DNA of 64,000 bases, taken from contig NC_073696.1 of the NCBI RefSeq assembly GCF_029784165.1, positions 106,042,665 through 106,106,664 of the forward strand, given 5' to 3'. Below are positions 12,259 through 23,128 of the stretch, one piece after another. The notes below the pieces were generated by a model. It did not search any database. It saw only the letters and a program-made list of their open reading frames with translations, and was not told the DNA's origin. This stretch comes from Wyeomyia smithii. Its lineage: Eukaryota > Arthropoda > Insecta > Diptera > Culicidae. Position 1 is the first letter of the stretch; each line of letters starts with the position of its first letter. Both the position numbers and the translations under genes were made by a program.

Positions 12259-12869
12259 TTGTATCATTGTAAATGATTTAACTTTGCGGTAACATAAATT
12301 AAAATTGCGTATTGAAGAACAAAGTATTCATATACGAAGTATACATATATACTTTAGAACTTTTTTTTAGAAAGTTATAAAACTTTCCAAAACGCCATTG
12401 AAATATTTCATTTGACAAAATCGAAAGTTGTTAAAGGCAAATTAAGCGTAAAATAAATCATATAGAATGCACTGAAAGTGTTCCTGGGCACTAAAAGTTG
12501 TATTGGGGTTATTAGATAAAACCCATTGTGGTATAGTAAATTACAGTGGATGGATAATCAGCATTTCAAAGCTGCAACCGCATCCACATTACCACAAAAA
12601 CGCGGTAGTATGATTTTTGTTTTATGTAGGTGGAGTTGCCGTAACGGGTTCGAAAACCACTTGTTTGATAACTAGGAAGTGATATATTATAATTATTCAA
12701 ATTTGGTGATTCTGTTGGCACGATTTCACAGGGAAAAATTTTCAAGAATCATATTCGAGTATAGACCAAAAATATTAAAATTTATAGAATTTTACTGGCC
12801 GTAACAGTAAAAAATAAATAAATAGGATTTTCCTTTATTACGAGGGTGATATACCATAGCGTCAGACCT
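12259..12869. other. Intronic AT-rich sequence, no feature recognised
   Basis: No open frame, terminal repeat or simple repeat that I can support. Confidence 0.5.
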
Positions 12870-13949
12870 AGAGTGGACATCCATTAATGATGTAACGCAA
12901 AATTTGGCAAAAATTAACTCCCCCCCTCCCCCTTGTTACAAACGTCACAACTTTTCTGACCCCCACCCCTCAGTAACGTCACGTTTTTATATCCCCCCCC
13001 CCTTCCTTGGTTATAATTGATTGAAAATTAGGAATTTGTAAAAAATGCATTTTTTCTAATTTGGAACGATGTTACTAAAATATAAACTGAAAGGAAAAGA
13101 AGACTATAAAAGATAACTAGAAAAGGCGCTTAATCCTTGGTCCTAGCATTTTGTTGATGGAGTCGCATAACTAACTGCAATTTCATTGCTGATTCCTAAA
13201 AGACCATCCATATTTAGTTCCTCTTCTTAAAACAATACGCAATCCAAATTTTCTCCACATGGTACAATAACCAATCATTCTTTTTCACGTTTTGTCACAA
13301 TTTACTAAAAATACATTGAATTGCGCTGTCATTCATAAACAAACATGCACGGCAAAATAGAACTAATGAACATTATGTTTTCTAAACATAAAAAAAATAA
13401 TTTCATTTTATCTCAAGCGAACGTTCAGCAAAAAAGTGATCGTAAAACTATTGTGCATGCAGAGAAATATCGGAAGGGACGGGTCACTCGTCTGACAAGG
13501 ATTTTCCAGCGAATTTCGTAGTATTTTAATATAATGTAGTCTTTGATTCAACATAAAATGTCCCTAAATATGCGACTGTAATATTTTCTAATAGTTTTGA
13601 TTGTTTTCTAGTCGCAAAACTATGTCAATTTAATCAAAGAACATTAAAACTGCATTGTACTGTGCGAGAAATAATCATACAAAATGACGTCGCTAGAAAT
13701 CTTCGCGTCGCTAGACTCACCAGCGAATTGCAGAGTAGTGCTGCAGCGTCAATATGAATGAATGATGCGATCATCATAAATAGTTCTGAGTTGAACTCTG
13801 TGGTATGGCTATGTGTCTTTTTTTTTTTTTTTGAGTTGAAATGTGATGTCACACTCAAGCTAACCCCCCTCCCCCATATGTCACAAAATGTCACAATAAT
13901 CTAAACCCTCTCCTCCCCTAAGTGCGTGACATCATTAATGGATGGTCTC
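12870..13949. mobile_element. Inverted-repeat DNA element with C-rich subterminal blocks
   Basis: The ends are inverted: left atccattaatgatgtaacgc (from 12879) matches the reverse complement of the right end near 13925-13945 (atccattaatgatgtcacgc), and both have tagag just outside. Inside each end is a C-rich block followed by gt(t/c)aca and cgtcaca/tgtcaca-type motifs (about 12920-13000 and 13860-13905). These two blocks lie in the same orientation, unlike the termini. The 0.8 kb interior has no transposase I can recognise, so this is probably a non-autonomous element. I have the impression this repeat type is widespread in insects, but cannot name the superfamily. Confidence 0.7.
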
Positions 13950-14508
13950 TAACTGAGACGACAACCATGTCAGGAGATTACACACAGCAGTTCTAGTGAG
14001 GCAGCATGATGAAAATTAAATACCACCATATATTCAGTGTACATCGACAGCAGAATAAATTTATAATTCCATTCAATGGTTCAATCCGGATAATTGCGCT
14101 AAATTTCATATCTCGGATTCCTCTAGTGAGCGGTTGCGAGCCCTTTTTATAATCACTTGATTACTGTATACAATGTTGTTACGAGCAATTGTTTGTTGTG
14201 ATACTTAACATGAAAGAGTAAATTATTTCTACAAAACAAACAAGACAAATTTAATTCACTGCTAATTGTTTATAATATTGAACTGTGAACACAAGCGAGG
14301 CTGCAGTAAACTTCAAACCATAATCGACAGCTCGTCCATGTAATTCCGTTTCAGTGGGGTTACCTTTCCGGTGTTATAATAACAATGCCTCGGTTAGTTT
14401 TATCTATCTGTTCAAAGCCGATGCGATAGTAAAATACCTCCGTTTAAAAGATTTCATTCTCCATTAGGCAAAATAATCAAATTTCATCCGCAATTTGCAA
14501 CTTTCCAG
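13950..14508. other. End of intron 1 with splice acceptor
   Basis: AT-rich intronic sequence. It ends in a weak pyrimidine tract and ctttccag at 14501-14508, the acceptor for exon 2. Confidence 0.6.
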
Positions 14509-14755
14509 GTTTACGTCAGTACATCACTCGCCAACCTCTATGAAAGCATCGGCAAAGACGACTGGCGCTTGGTTTACACCGGCATTCCGGTATTGCTGCA
14601 CGATAAGGGATGCACCCGTTCCCGATGCACTCCAAGGGTAAGCTTCGTGCTTGCCGAAAGGGGCACCTGCTTTGCCCTATGGAAGGACACAATCGACAAC
14701 CTGTCGGACTACAAGGTGGCTGCAGCCGCCTTTCACACAATGTGTCTCTCAGCAG
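14509..14755 (+). CDS. Exon 2 of the WH1/CRIB-like gene (core of the WH1 domain)
   Basis: 247 bp, entered in phase 0 and left after one base of a codon at gcag|gtaagt. It encodes residues 139-220 of the 315-aa protein. The strands read VYVSTSLANLYESI, WRLVYTGIPVLLHD and CFALWKDTIDN, ending with AAFHTMCLSA. The order (LY near the start, a valine-rich strand, a LWxxxL-type strand, FHT) parallels the WH1/EVH1 fold of WASP, where the corresponding region ends YFHTF before a strand completed by the next exon. WH1 domains bind proline-rich ligands such as WIP. I see the fold pattern but cannot assign a ligand. Confidence 0.85.
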
Positions 14756-14821
14756 GTAAGTCCAAACGCTAGCAACGCCCTCGAGCAAGTTATGATTATC
14801 TTCACTTCCTCTCTCTTTCAG

Positions 14822-15108
14822 ACCACCGTAAAGTGATTGGTTTCAGCTTCGACTCGAATCAGGCCGCCCGAGAAATGTGGGTGCGCGTCGAGGAGCTGAT
14901 CAGCAATCCGGAGAACATTGCCCTCTCGGCACCCGGCCGTAAACGCAAATCCAAGAAAGTCACCAAACCCATCGTTCTACCGCCAAAGTCACAAATCTCG
15001 CAGCCCTGTCAGTTTCATCACGTGACCAGTGTTACTACTGGTGACGTGCAGCGGTATTTTAGCCTGCAGGCCTTCGTGGCACCACCGGTCAAGCATCGAA
15101 TGCCGTAG
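14822..15108 (+). CDS. Exon 3 of the WH1/CRIB-like gene (end of WH1, basic patch, CRIB-like motif)
   Basis: Follows ctctctttcag. The split codon g|ac gives Asp221, and the stop is TAG at 15106-15108. Residues 221-250 finish the WH1-like domain with KVIGFSFDSNQAAREMWVRVEEL (a strand plus the long C-terminal helix). A basic patch KRKSKK follows at 261-266, then ISQPCQFHHVTSV at 279-291. This fits the CRIB pattern I-S-x-P-x-x-F-x-H up to the first His, but lacks the second His-Val-Gly. Only 24 residues follow, so there is no actin-binding VCA segment. Intron 2 is only 66 bp. Confidence 0.87.
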
Positions 15109-17510
15109 CCAAACCCTGGTGCCAGCCGAGGAAGGGCGGGCCAGACCCATGGTTTTTAATCAATTTTCATTTCATCATTATTTGTGGACAATTAACATCG
15201 AATCGGCAAAGAGGGGCAATATTGCGGCCAGAAAGGTGTGGATAACGAGCCACGGAGAGTTTTTTATATTTCTTCATCATATTTATCCATAATATTTGTG
15301 GGTCAATTTGAGCATTGTAAGGCGAAGTACTGCATGACCCCCGTTAAGTGTGGAGTGCGCGAAACAAATTTTCATCAATTGTGTACCTATTTTGGCAGTT
15401 GCTGGTGAATGTGGGTAACAACTACGCTTGTGTTGATTCGATAATTGTCGTCGTTATGAGTCGAGATCCCACAGATCTGAAAGCGGTTTGTGCTGTCGAA
15501 CAAAAAAAAAAAAAAACAAAATTTGCATAATGGAAATGGCTGTCAATGCAAAGCTTTCCACGTTTCTTCGGTGGAGTTTTTTTTTTTTTTCAACCGAGAT
15601 TGAACTTTAATGAATGATGTCTGCCTGGTTTGAATTTTTTGGATAATACTGTAACATAAAGAGTTACTGCTCAAATTTAAATTATAATTCTGAGATTCAA
15701 AACCGCACGCTACCATTCACATCACGGTAATCACTCGAGAAACAATTATTTCCAACGAAACTTCAACATTATTTCAAATGAGCAAAGGTTTTTTTCACGT
15801 TGTAAAAAAAATACAAAAACTTGAAATTGAATTGCATACTGATTTTATAAATTCGAACATGACAGTTTTCGGTTTACGGTGTTGTGCAAATTTTTCCGTC
15901 ACCGTAATTTGGCTGCCAGTGTCGGTTATCATGTGGCTACTATTACAATCACACCCTTCAACAAATCTGCATCCAACTCGCCGTCAATATTGAATCGCTG
16001 GTTGCCTCTATTACCAAACGAGGCAACAATAACCTGTTTCACGGGTTAATCAGGCATTATCTCGAATCCAGAGTGAAGCAGCATCCATTTGGTGCATCGG
16101 TTTAAACGGTAGTTACATGGTGCATCCGATTCGACTACAGAGTCAGTAATAACCCACGAAAATCCACATTCAGCTTATCATTTTATCATTTTATTTTTGT
16201 TGAACGTCACGCTGGTTTTCGCTAATGTTGATCGATATGTAATTATCTCTGGAACCACGGAACCGATATAATCTGTATCGATTGTGTTAAACCTGTTTTC
16301 CAGCCGGGCTGAACCCGACAGTGGAACATAAATTCAAAATGCCGACCTCAACCCATATAAATTTAAAACTGGCTTCGAATTTGAGCAACAACACGTTAAT
16401 AATTCAATTTATTTAACGCAGCAAGTATATTCCTTTCTGCGGAGCCCATAACCCGTGCATCCTTGTCCTCCCTTTGGTACATGATTGGTTACCATGCCAC
16501 GCAGCGCTGTCAAAATTCCGAGTAATTAACTTACCGATATGAAATATGTATGATTGCCTCCTGCTGCTGGTTGTTGGATTACGAAATTAAGGCTGAGAGT
16601 TCCGCCGAAGCTTTGCGCAATTAATATTACCGATGTTTATTACTTTCGTTGCAGCAACCAACCAATAGGAGCAATAAGCTTTCGTATAATGTCACACTTA
16701 TGAATGAACTGATTTGCGTTTTAGGTCAATGTGGTAACAACCCTTGGTGAAAGTAAGAACAGAATTAACCTGAACATGATTGCTAATTAGTTGTACAATG
16801 TACATACTGTGTCTGTGATAAATTGATCAGTCCGCGAACCTAACGAAAAGTTTCAACAAGTAAACAAAGCAGATGTTAGATGTTGGTAGGAGAGTTAATT
16901 AATCACACGAACGAACGAACAAACGAACGAGCAGCAATACGCACAGATCTACAAGATCTCGATTGATTCTCTTGAATGAAATCGATTGCCACCAGGCCTC
17001 ATGTTTGTCTATAATTGAGATAGCTCATAGTTATAGCTTTTTATAGATTATTATCCAACCACTTTCATCTCATAATAAACTAGTTGTCATCAGGGTTTTA
17101 GAGAAAACTATCAAGAAACCCAACACCCAGCACACAAAGGAAATTATTTATTGAAAACCACTATTTTTCACAGAACGTAACCTTCCATCACAGATACAAA
17201 GTTCGTACTGCGCACACATGTATTTGCCCTCACAATGTTTCCAGGAAACTAGAACAAGCAGGTTCTAGAAAGCGACACGAACTAAATTGTTGTTTGGGCA
17301 CTGAATTGCATCTTCCCTCGAAGTTGTTTAAAGTTTTACCTGTTAGCCAAGTTAGCAGCGTATGCACTAAGCGCGAGAAGAAAGAAAGGAGTAGATTACT
17401 TCTTCTTATGCTTTTCCATTATGACTCTGTAAATATATTTCTGTATGCATGTAAGTTCAAACGTTGAAATAAAACACTGTGCTAATTTTAAGTAGTTTGT
17501 TTTCATTATT
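15109..17510 (+). other. Probable 3' UTR and downstream sequence of the WH1/CRIB-like gene
   Basis: Non-coding sequence after the stop. AATAAA hexamers at 17074-17079 and 17468-17473 are candidate poly(A) signals, implying a UTR of about 2-2.4 kb if used. Runs of A at about 15500 and of T at about 15580 and a short (ACGA)n tract at 16907-16931 are present. No transcript evidence is available, and the true end could be earlier or later. Confidence 0.35.
16907..16931. repeat. Short (ACGA)n/(ACAA)n microsatellite
   Basis: About six tetranucleotide units with one variant. Confidence 0.75.
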
Positions 17511-19621
17511 TTGTGTTGAATTTGCGGTTCCATAGTGATGACTCCTCGACCTTTTCAAATAACGTCAATCTCCTTGATTTATGTAGCCAAAACAAGGACA
17601 TCGAGAATGATTAGTTAGCAAAAACAACTGTCTATCAAGATTTGTCAAACTTATTTGGTAAAAACTTTCCCATAACTAAGCAAAATTTTACTGAAAACAT
17701 TTGCGTCAAAGTTCCACTCAGAGTTACAAAGTAATTTGTTCTGTTAATATGTACAAACTTATTAATTTTTTGTTAATGCATCTTTGCAAAAGATATATTT
17801 TCGGTTGGGTATTGCTATGAAAGTTCTTTAACATTATTGGCTATAACCAATTGTACACCGTGTTTGCAGAGTGGAATGAAAAATATTTTACCTTTAAACC
17901 ATTATTCTTAATACCCTCCACTGACCCCCACACCAAAAAGCTCACATGGAGCCCCATGGTAGCGGACACTTACTAAAAAAAAACATTAAAACGCGGAGAA
18001 ACAAATCAACAACAACCATTTCTTAGTTCTCACCACACCACGTAGTCAGAATCGAGAATCATGGTGGTAATTTTTATTTATACAATGGCACATTCGTTAT
18101 TTCATACCGACTGGTTAATTGTAGAAGCTACTAATATTTGAAATGTACACCACTCAACGTAAAAGATCATTTTAATTTCAACAAAAAAAAACCTCAATAC
18201 AGTGGAATAAAACGTGCCTAGTCCCAAATCAAAATCAACGAAACAAATCGTCTCAACTTCGAAATCTAGATACCCAGTGGGGATTCTAAAATTCACTAAT
18301 TGGGACTGCCAACCCGTTGGACAATAATACTACTATCATAGTATTGGCGGAAAGCGTCGCATCCATAGCCTATCTGCCGTAAGTTGATGCACAGCTCTAT
18401 GCAGAATCTGCAACTTAACCTCCTTTGCAGTAACAGTATACCTAGGTACCTACTCGAAAAATGTTTTTGGTGCTTGGTTCGGTTTGGCTGCACGCCGACC
18501 ATGTTTCAGATGAAGTATAACTTCTGGGCGCATTTACATTTCTCAGTCAAAATAGAAACAATCTTTATTTGTTATTTTATATATTTACTGTATTAATTGA
18601 ACATGTTTCAGATCAACACCCAAAACGTACTTGAATACATCATCGATACGAAATTTTTTATCAACTTAAAAATAGAACAAATAGGTAGGTTCTCTAGTTT
18701 TGTGGTTAAAACTAGGTCTTTCTGGGCCATTCCATGCCAAATAACTTATCTTTCAAAAATGAAAATGTTCGATTTGAATGAAACTTTGAACCCGCGCACG
18801 TATTATGCAAAAATGTATATTATGCATAATAGTTCGGACACTTGAAAGTGTCAGAACTGGTGTATGAGGTTAAAAGATTGGCACACCACTCTGATTCATT
18901 CAGGGCTTTTGTTCAATAAACTCAGGGAATTATAGATGAAATGCAATCACATTTGCCTGATTCCCCAGAGTTCCCGCAGCATGGACATGAGAGGGTCAAA
19001 TTTATTTTTCGCTACTTGTATACAAGATGATTCCTCTCTTCATGATTCGGTTTGGCTAGACACCACCAGGAGACACGTTGGCAGCACTTTAGCCAATTGA
19101 ATTATAGCACATTTCAAATGAAAATGATCAGATTCTATTTGGTGATTTTGAAAAAAAAATTAATCAATTCTCCTAATGATCAATGTAGGCTCTCTGCAAT
19201 TAATGAATAAGAGTTTTTTCAATCAAAAAATTAAAATCAAGAACTATTTCTAGAGAAACATTTCAAAAGGTTCTATCTGTGTTGATCAATTTTTTAATCG
19301 ATCACTTTCTTTCAATCACCACAACTTATTAAACACCTTTTATGACACGTTATTTGCACAAGTTGATAGCGGAGGGATCACTCTAGCCTCTGAACAAAAA
19401 ACCACGCTTGGGAGAGTTACTAAAGCTGAACCATTAACAAAATGGAAAGACGCTCCGGAAAAACGATGAAAGCAGATAGGACCTTTTGAAATGTTTATCT
19501 AGATTTTCAGCAGTCGATAATCGAGCTAATTCCAAGCTCAAGATTATTTTCAATCAAAACAAGTTTTCGGTTTCGATGTTAGGGTTAGAGCTTTTAAGAA
19601 TAGCAGTACTTTCGGTACTGA
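17511..19621. other. Intergenic AT-rich sequence, nothing recognised
   Basis: Only short unconvincing open frames occur, such as 18597-18845. No domain, terminal repeat or splice-bounded exon was seen. Confidence 0.5.
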
Positions 19622-19770
19622 TAACACTGGTCAACACAGCTTCACTCCAAAAACCGGACAAAAAGAAAGATTATAATAACTATTCAATCATTCCTGTGAA
19701 TGTTGGTGTTCCTAGCCTTTACCGTTTTTTTAAAGACTCAAATGAGTTTCCTCGTTTGTCGACCAGTGTA
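19622..19770. mobile_element. Short MITE, ACACTGGTC family, copy 1
   Basis: About 145 bp bounded by acactggtcaaca and the inverted counterpart tgtcgaccagtg, with TA at both edges (19622-19623 and 19769-19770). Related copies are at 23872-24010 and 29753-30060 in this window. TA duplications suggest Tc1/mariner-type mobilisation. No coding capacity. Confidence 0.72.
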
Positions 19771-20199
19771 AACTATGCAATTTTTCCTGATTAGATCACC
19801 CCTTTTCCCTAATGGCAATGTCTCCTCATGAATAAATTGTTGATTTGTTTTCACTTTTTTTAATCAAAGATTATTTGTTCCATTATTCGTCTCATTAAGC
19901 CAAAATTCGTGGGGAATAAAGAGTATCCCACATCAAATTGCATCACGGAAAAAACGCTGTAGAAAATTATTTAATAGACCGATCCCTTTTAAACTTTCGA
20001 AAAGTAAAATATAACCCATTAGTAAGCTTTGGCATATATATTTCATTCAACTTCAACGCCGTCATCGTACGATCATATGGCATCACCTGACATTCAAACT
20101 TTGATTTAAGTTCAACAATTATACTTGGAAATTTGCACGGTTGAACTATTGAGTATCGTTAGAGAACAGATTGATCTTCAATATGCAGTACAGTTTGTG

Positions 20200-20392
20200 G
20201 GGTATCGGCTCTATTATCGTCAGGTATTACATATTATCGTCAGGGGTGTAAAAGATGTCGAAGATCGTTAATTTCTTGCATGATGGTTCTTCATAATGCA
20301 GAGTACCTCTCTGCAAAATATTAGTTCTCTATGTCTTCAATAACCCCCCGGACGATAATAGGTAAAACCTGACGATAATAGAGCCGATACCC
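20200..20392. mobile_element. Inverted-repeat MITE (about 193 bp)
   Basis: Left end gggtatcggctctattatcg is inverted at 20367-20392 (cctgacgataatagagccga followed by taccc). A second internal pair of tattatcgtcagg and cggacgataata lies just inside. The two arms could form a hairpin with a stem of more than 25 bp. No clear target duplication was found, so the superfamily is undetermined. Confidence 0.75.
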
Positions 20393-20423
20393 TAGTTGAT
20401 AAGTAATAAGAGTTTAGAGATCA

Positions 20424-22979
20424 TTTTTGCCTTTCTCCTAGAAAGGTATAGAAATCACTTGCAAAACCGAAAGTATAAAAGTGCTACCAAAGGGCCGAAT
20501 GGCATATATCACTCGACTCAGCTCGACGAGCTGAGCATTTTCTGTATGTGTGTGTCTATGTGTCTGTGTGCAGATTTTTATTCTCACTCACTTTTCTCAG
20601 AGATGGCTGGACCGATTTCCATGAAATTAATTGCAAATGAAAGGTCTTGATGTCCCATAAGACCCTATCAAATTTTATTGTAATCGGATTTTTAGTTTAG
20701 AGGTTATGTATCAATATGTAAAAATCATGAAACATCCTTATCTCGAACACTACACAACCGATTTGAACAAAATTGATTTCAAATGAACGGGCTACCTGAA
20801 ATATCTTTAACTTTTTAATTTTATAAAGATTGAACTTGTGGTTCAAAAATTATGAAAAGAAACGTGTTCTGAATACTGTTTAATCTCACTCATGTTTCTC
20901 AGAGTTGGCTGAGCCGATTTTCATAAAATCAGTGTCAAATGGAAAGTCTAGTTGCCCCATAAACCCTATTGATTTGTTTTGCAGTCGGACTATTACTTTG
21001 CCTGTTATGTTTAAAAATTTGAAATTTAGCTTTGAAAAGGAACATATTCCGAAGACTACTTGCACTCACTCACTTTTCTCAGAGATGGCTGAACCGATTT
21101 CCACAAAATTAGTGTCAATCAATAAGTCTAGCTGCCTCATAAGACAATCTATTGAATTTTACAGTAATCGAACTGTAACTTCGTCTGTAATGTACCGAAA
21201 TATGAAAATCACGAAACTTCATTATCTCAGAAACTACACAACGGATTTGATCAATATTATTATAAGATGAGCGGGCTAGTTAAGGGTTAACTGCTGAATT
21301 ATGATTGAACACGTGGCTTCAAAGTTTGGCTGCCCTATACGTTCCCATTTCATTTGACTATTATCGAACTTAAGCAACCGTTATGTATTGAATTGTTAAT
21401 AAAACAACGAAACTTTATTATCTCAAAGATTACTCGACTTATTTGAACATTACTAGTGCCATACGAACGAGTCATCTCTCAAGCTTTCAAATAACAAACT
21501 TCATTACAATTTTATATGTGGCTCAAAAGTTATAGAGAGAAAAGAAATTCAAAGACTATTTAAAATTATGCCTGTTTTGATCGATATATGTACTATTTGA
21601 ACATTCCAAATTCATTGATTCCTTGCGATGTGTATAAAGTCTGCAAATGCACGGCGAATCGGCCATAGCATATGATCAAAGTCAAATAACAAATCATTTG
21701 AAATGATTGGTTTTATCGAAATGACAACATCCTCAACTTTTGGCTTCTGTACATCGCCTTATCTCTGAATATATATTTTAATATTAGGAGGTCATTTTCA
21801 GCAGATATTCTGGCATCAACCTGACCCCGGAAATACCCATATTGGGAGATATTTAGTTATTTTGGTTGTTTTCCAAAAACTAAAAGTGGTCGTCTTTAAA
21901 TTCAAAATGGTGTCCAGGGTCAATGTTTGGTTCATCATCTCGATTACGGAAATATCCATATTGAGTATTATTCGGCCATTTTCGACTGTTTCCTAGAAGT
22001 TGCCATTCAACAATACAAAATGGTGCCTGAGGTCAATTGTTAGCTCATTGCATCATTCTGGTTCCGGGGATACTCATATTGGATGGTATTTGGTTATTTT
22101 AGCCTGTTTTTCACAAACCGGAAGTCGCCATCTTTGATTTCAAAATGGTATTTAAGATAATTTCTAGCCTCTGAGCGTCATTCTGGTTGAAGAATCATCC
22201 ATATTGGGTGTTATGCGATCATTTTCGGCTGTTTCCAACCGGAAGTAACCAACCTAGAATCCAAAATGGGGTCTGTGGTCGATTTCAGCTGCTGTTTATC
22301 ATTCTAGATCCGGAGGGGTGTCGAACCATTATGGACATATTTGTTACCCCTAAAAACATTCACATGCTAAATTTGATTCCATTTACTCGGTTAGTTCTCG
22401 AGATGAGCAGAAATTTGTGTTTCATTTGTATGGCACCCCTCCCTTCCAAAAGTAGGAGGGGTGTCAAAAGATTATGGATGTGTTTTTTACCACTAAAAAC
22501 ATTTACCTGACAAATTTGATTCCAATTAGTTGATTAGTTCTCGGAATGTGCAGAAATTTGTGTTTCATTTGTATGGAACCCCTCCCTTACAGAAAAGGGA
22601 GGGCCGTCCAACTATTATGGACATATTTGTTACCCCTTAAAACATCCACCTGCCAAATTCGGTTTCAATTATTTGGTTTGTTCTTGAGTTGTGCAGAAAT
22701 TTATGTTTCATTTGTATGGGACTCCTCCCTTCCAGAAGAGAGAGGAATCTCAAACTATCATAGGAAATTTTATCGGCACCAAAAACCCCTATATACAAAT
22801 TTTCACGTCGTGGATCAGACAGACAGACAGACCAGACTGCATTTTTTTATAAGTATAGATTACAACATCAATATTTTAGAACCTAAACAGTGAATATATA
22901 TTGGATTGAAGCGTTCATGTGAATCTATTTTTACAAATAAAAGTTTGAATGAGAAAGGCTGGGTCTGACCGCCAGGTGG
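20424..22979 (+). repeat. Long modular interspersed repeat, copy 1 (about 2.56 kb)
   Basis: Begins tttttgcctttctcctagaaagg, which contains a CCTTTCT/AGAAAGG hairpin, and ends gagaaaggctgggtctgacc. The end is complementary to the gcctttctc at the start. After a GT-rich stretch (20542-20570) there are three module types: (1) monomers beginning ctcagagatggct(g/a)(g/a)accgattt at 20598, 20899 and 21079, alternating with related monomers beginning ctcag/ctcgaaactacacaaccgatttg; (2) units of about 125 bp with a tactcatattgg-type motif and aaaccggaagtcgcc at about 21780-22300; (3) units of about 150 bp with gagg(g)gtgtc, aacatttacctgacaaattt and cagaaatttgtgtttcatttg at about 22310-22750. A gacagacagaca motif precedes the end. 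No protein-coding capacity is seen. Confidence 0.8.
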
Positions 22980-23128
22980 ATTAATTTAGGTTTTTGAGGT
23001 AAAAACTGATTCCTATCCGCCGAGAATGGGTTTATAAGCTTAACGATTTCTGCATTTAAATCAAGCAGATACAACTAGTATAATCTGTTTTATCCTTGGC
23101 AGATGGTGCGTAAACATAAACGCAGAAC
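22980..23128. other. Spacer between two modular repeats
   Basis: About 150 bp of sequence that matches neither module type. Confidence 0.5.

Larger units (their letters stand above)
812..14508 (+). other. Intron 1 (13.7 kb) of the WH1/CRIB-like gene
   Basis: The intron begins gtgagt at 812 and ends ctttccag at 14508. Joining exons 1 and 2 keeps phase 0 and gives a continuous domain. From 812 to 3566 I see AT-rich sequence without a supported gene. The remainder is mostly transposon sequence: mariner 3567-4871, RTE-like elements about 5385-11040, a 605-bp tandem pair 11051-12258 and an inverted-repeat element 12870-13949. The stretches 4872-5384, 12259-12869 and 13950-14508 show nothing I can name. 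Confidence 0.8.

Noticed and set aside
20424..22979. CRISPR-like array in the modular repeats
   Set aside because: Units are 125-300 bp, diverged and without unique spacers. The DNA is eukaryotic.
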